Shown here: positions 62,948 to 64,000 of the stretch, piece after piece
Numbering within the stretch: position 1 is the first letter of the stretch
How the letters are laid out: each line of letters begins with the position of its first letter
NCBI GenBank assembly: GCA_021772015.1
Contig: JAETNS010000003.1
Span: forward strand, 62,001-126,000
Reading direction: 5' to 3'
DNA length: 64,000 nt
From: Prevotellaceae bacterium
Lineage (GTDB): Bacteria; Bacteroidota; Bacteroidia; Bacteroidales; Muribaculaceae
Made by a program: the position numbers and the translations under genes
The notes under the pieces: model-generated
Told to the model about the DNA's origin: nothing
Seen by the model: only the letters and a program-made list of their open reading frames with translations
Databases searched by the model: none

Positions 62948-64000
62948 TTATTTGATGACCAGCTTGCGGGAAAGCTTCTGACCGGCGGCGTTGACCGACA
63001 GCACATAGACTCCGTTGTGAAGCGATGACGCGTCAAGGTCGATGGTGTCGCTTGAGGAACCGGCTGTTGCCACGGCAGCTCCCTGCATGTTGTAGAGCGA
63101 GCAGGCGAGGTTGTTGACTCCGGGGCAGCTTACCTCAAACTGTTTGCCGCCTTTTGACACGACGATCAGGTTCTGGTCGGCATTGTCGACAAGAGTGCTT
63201 TCGATTGACGCGCTCATTTTGATCGCCTCTTTGAGGCCGGCGAGGACATTGATCTTGCCTGCGCCCCAACGTTCTGCGTCAGTGGTGTATGCATCCTTGG
63301 TCGAGGTGGCGGCTATGATCTGCTGCGCCTCTGTGCCACGCATTCCGGGACATGCCTCAAGCCACAGGGCGAGAGTCCCCGAGACAAAGGGGCATGCCAT
63401 CGATGTCCCTTGCATGTAGTACCAGGGATGGGTCGCTCCGTTGTGCTGGGCTTTTGCGCTCCATGTGTTTTCCTTGGGTCCCTTTGCGGTTTCCACCCAA
63501 TAGCGGCTTACAGATGAGATGATCTGTGCGCCGGGGGCACATACGATGGGGAGCTGGCGGCCGTCGCCTGATTTGCCGTAGGAGGAGAAGTTGGCGATTG
63601 ATCCTACACCTTCGCCGGCGTTATGTGTTGTCTTTCCCCCGGCGAGGTTGGGGACAGCGGTGCGCGATACCCATGCTCCCACGGAGATGGTGTTCACACC
63701 GCATGCCATGCCGTTGATCGAGCCGACATCTGTGCCGGTCACTGATCCGGGCCATCCTGTCGCGCTTGCGAAGCGTACCTCCGACTGTGAAAGCCCGTTG
63801 TAAGCGTCACAGTAGCCGTTGATTCTCATGCCTGTTGTGCCGTTGATGCTGACACCGAAGATTATGTCGCCGGTCTTGGACTGGGTGCGGTTGCTCATTG
63901 ACAGGTTGAATCGGCCTGTGGAGGGGTCTTTCCCCCATCTTGCGGAGATGGATGACCCGCTCTCAAAGCCGGATGCGAAGACGGGGTCTGAGTTGCCGTT
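62948..64000 (-). CDS. T9SS-exported subtilase (S8 peptidase), C-terminal part
   Basis: The ORF track begins at an internal Met (63898), but the reading frame stays open to the window edge, so the gene is cut off at its 5' end. The visible 350 residues contain the S8 serine motif MQGTSMACPFVSGTLALW, the oxyanion/structural region NGMACGVNTISVGAWVS, and ANFSSYGKSGDGRQLPIVCAPG. The last about 85 residues form a T9SS type A sorting tail (LDASSLHNGVYVLSVNAAGQ, LSRKLVIK). The enzyme should be a cell-surface or secreted serine protease. The Asp and His of the triad lie outside the window. Confidence 0.92.
   Translation of the reverse strand, partial: NGNSDPVFASGFESGSSISARWGKDPSTGRFNLSMSNRTQSKTGDIIFGVSINGTTGMRINGYCDAYNGLSQSEVRFASATGWPGSVTGTDVGSINGMACGVNTISVGAWVSRTAVPNLAGGKTTHNAGEGVGSIANFSSYGKSGDGRQLPIVCAPGAQIISSVSRYWVETAKGPKENTWSAKAQHNGATHPWYYMQGTSMACPFVSGTLALWLEACPGMRGTEAQQIIAATSTKDAYTTDAERWGAGKINVLAGLKEAIKMSASIESTLVDNADQNLIVVSKGGKQFEVSCPGVNNLACSLYNMQGAAVATAGSSSDTIDLDASSLHNGVYVLSVNAAGQKLSRKLVIK

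Noticed and set aside
63896-63898. Met at 63898 as start of the subtilase
   Set aside because: The frame remains open to the window edge and the S8 domain is incomplete at that Met, so it is internal.

Overview
The window comes from a gut Bacteroidales, most likely of the Muribaculaceae type. The evidence is FimA/Mfa-type pilin genes, T9SS-type C-terminal sorting tails on secreted proteins, BACON, DUF3575, DUF4421 and DUF4295 proteins, a DnaK ending in EEVK, and about ten promoters that fit the Bacteroides consensus TTTG-N19/20-TAnnTTTG. Family names come from motif recognition by eye. No database search was run.

Layout. 1-6.2 kb: 3' end of a complex I operon (nuoI tail, nuoJKLMN) closed by a 21-bp terminator. 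6.4-19.5 kb: a lipoprotein TPR/HTH regulator faces a six-gene pilus operon: a DUF3575/OmpA-like protein, an Mfa1-like shaft pilin, an Mfa2/FimB-like anchor, three large accessory pilin-like lipoproteins and a thioredoxin-fold lipoprotein. 19.6-28.0 kb: two divergent giant secreted paralogues (beta-propeller, FN3, choice-of-anchor J, T9SS tail) separated by a 185-bp element with 21-bp terminal inverted repeats. 28.2-29.4 kb: a zeta-toxin-like kinase with a small partner, and a 58-aa winged-helix protein missing from the ORF track. 29.5-31.4 kb: dnaK.

31.7-36.4 kb: a signalling island in two transcription units, LytTR / FHA-TM-zinc ribbon / secreted caspase-like protease, and acidic membrane protein / zinc ribbon-FHA / PP2C phosphatase. 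A paralogue of the acidic protein with a similar promoter recurs at 46 kb, paired with a secreted Sel1-repeat protein. 36.6-44.2 kb: a PLP aminotransferase, a BACON lipoprotein and the sppA-lpxK-pnp-thiL operon. 46.9-47.6 kb: rpmB-rpmG-DUF4295. 47.8-53.7 kb: an ABC exporter pair, an NlpC/P60 lipoprotein, a membrane acyltransferase, rsgA and a DUF2582-like winged-helix protein.

53.9-59.0 kb: a glycan-processing operon (six-hairpin glycosidase-like lipoprotein, SusA-like GH13 enzyme, metallophosphoesterase, SPOR-like lipoprotein). 59.2-64 kb: a secreted C1 (bleomycin hydrolase-like) peptidase, type B L31, a DUF4421 outer-membrane protein with a small basic protein, and the 3' part of a T9SS-exported subtilase running off the right edge.

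The best candidate for an undescribed system is the FHA/PP2C/caspase/LytTR island with its second acidic-protein locus. It has phospho-peptide readers and an eraser but no Ser/Thr kinase in the window. Other notable items are the inverted-repeat element (one full copy and one copy without a core), triple ATCTATTG repeats at the pilus promoter, and an apparent loss of the TM7 lysine in NuoM. No tRNA, rRNA, CRISPR array or transposase was seen.
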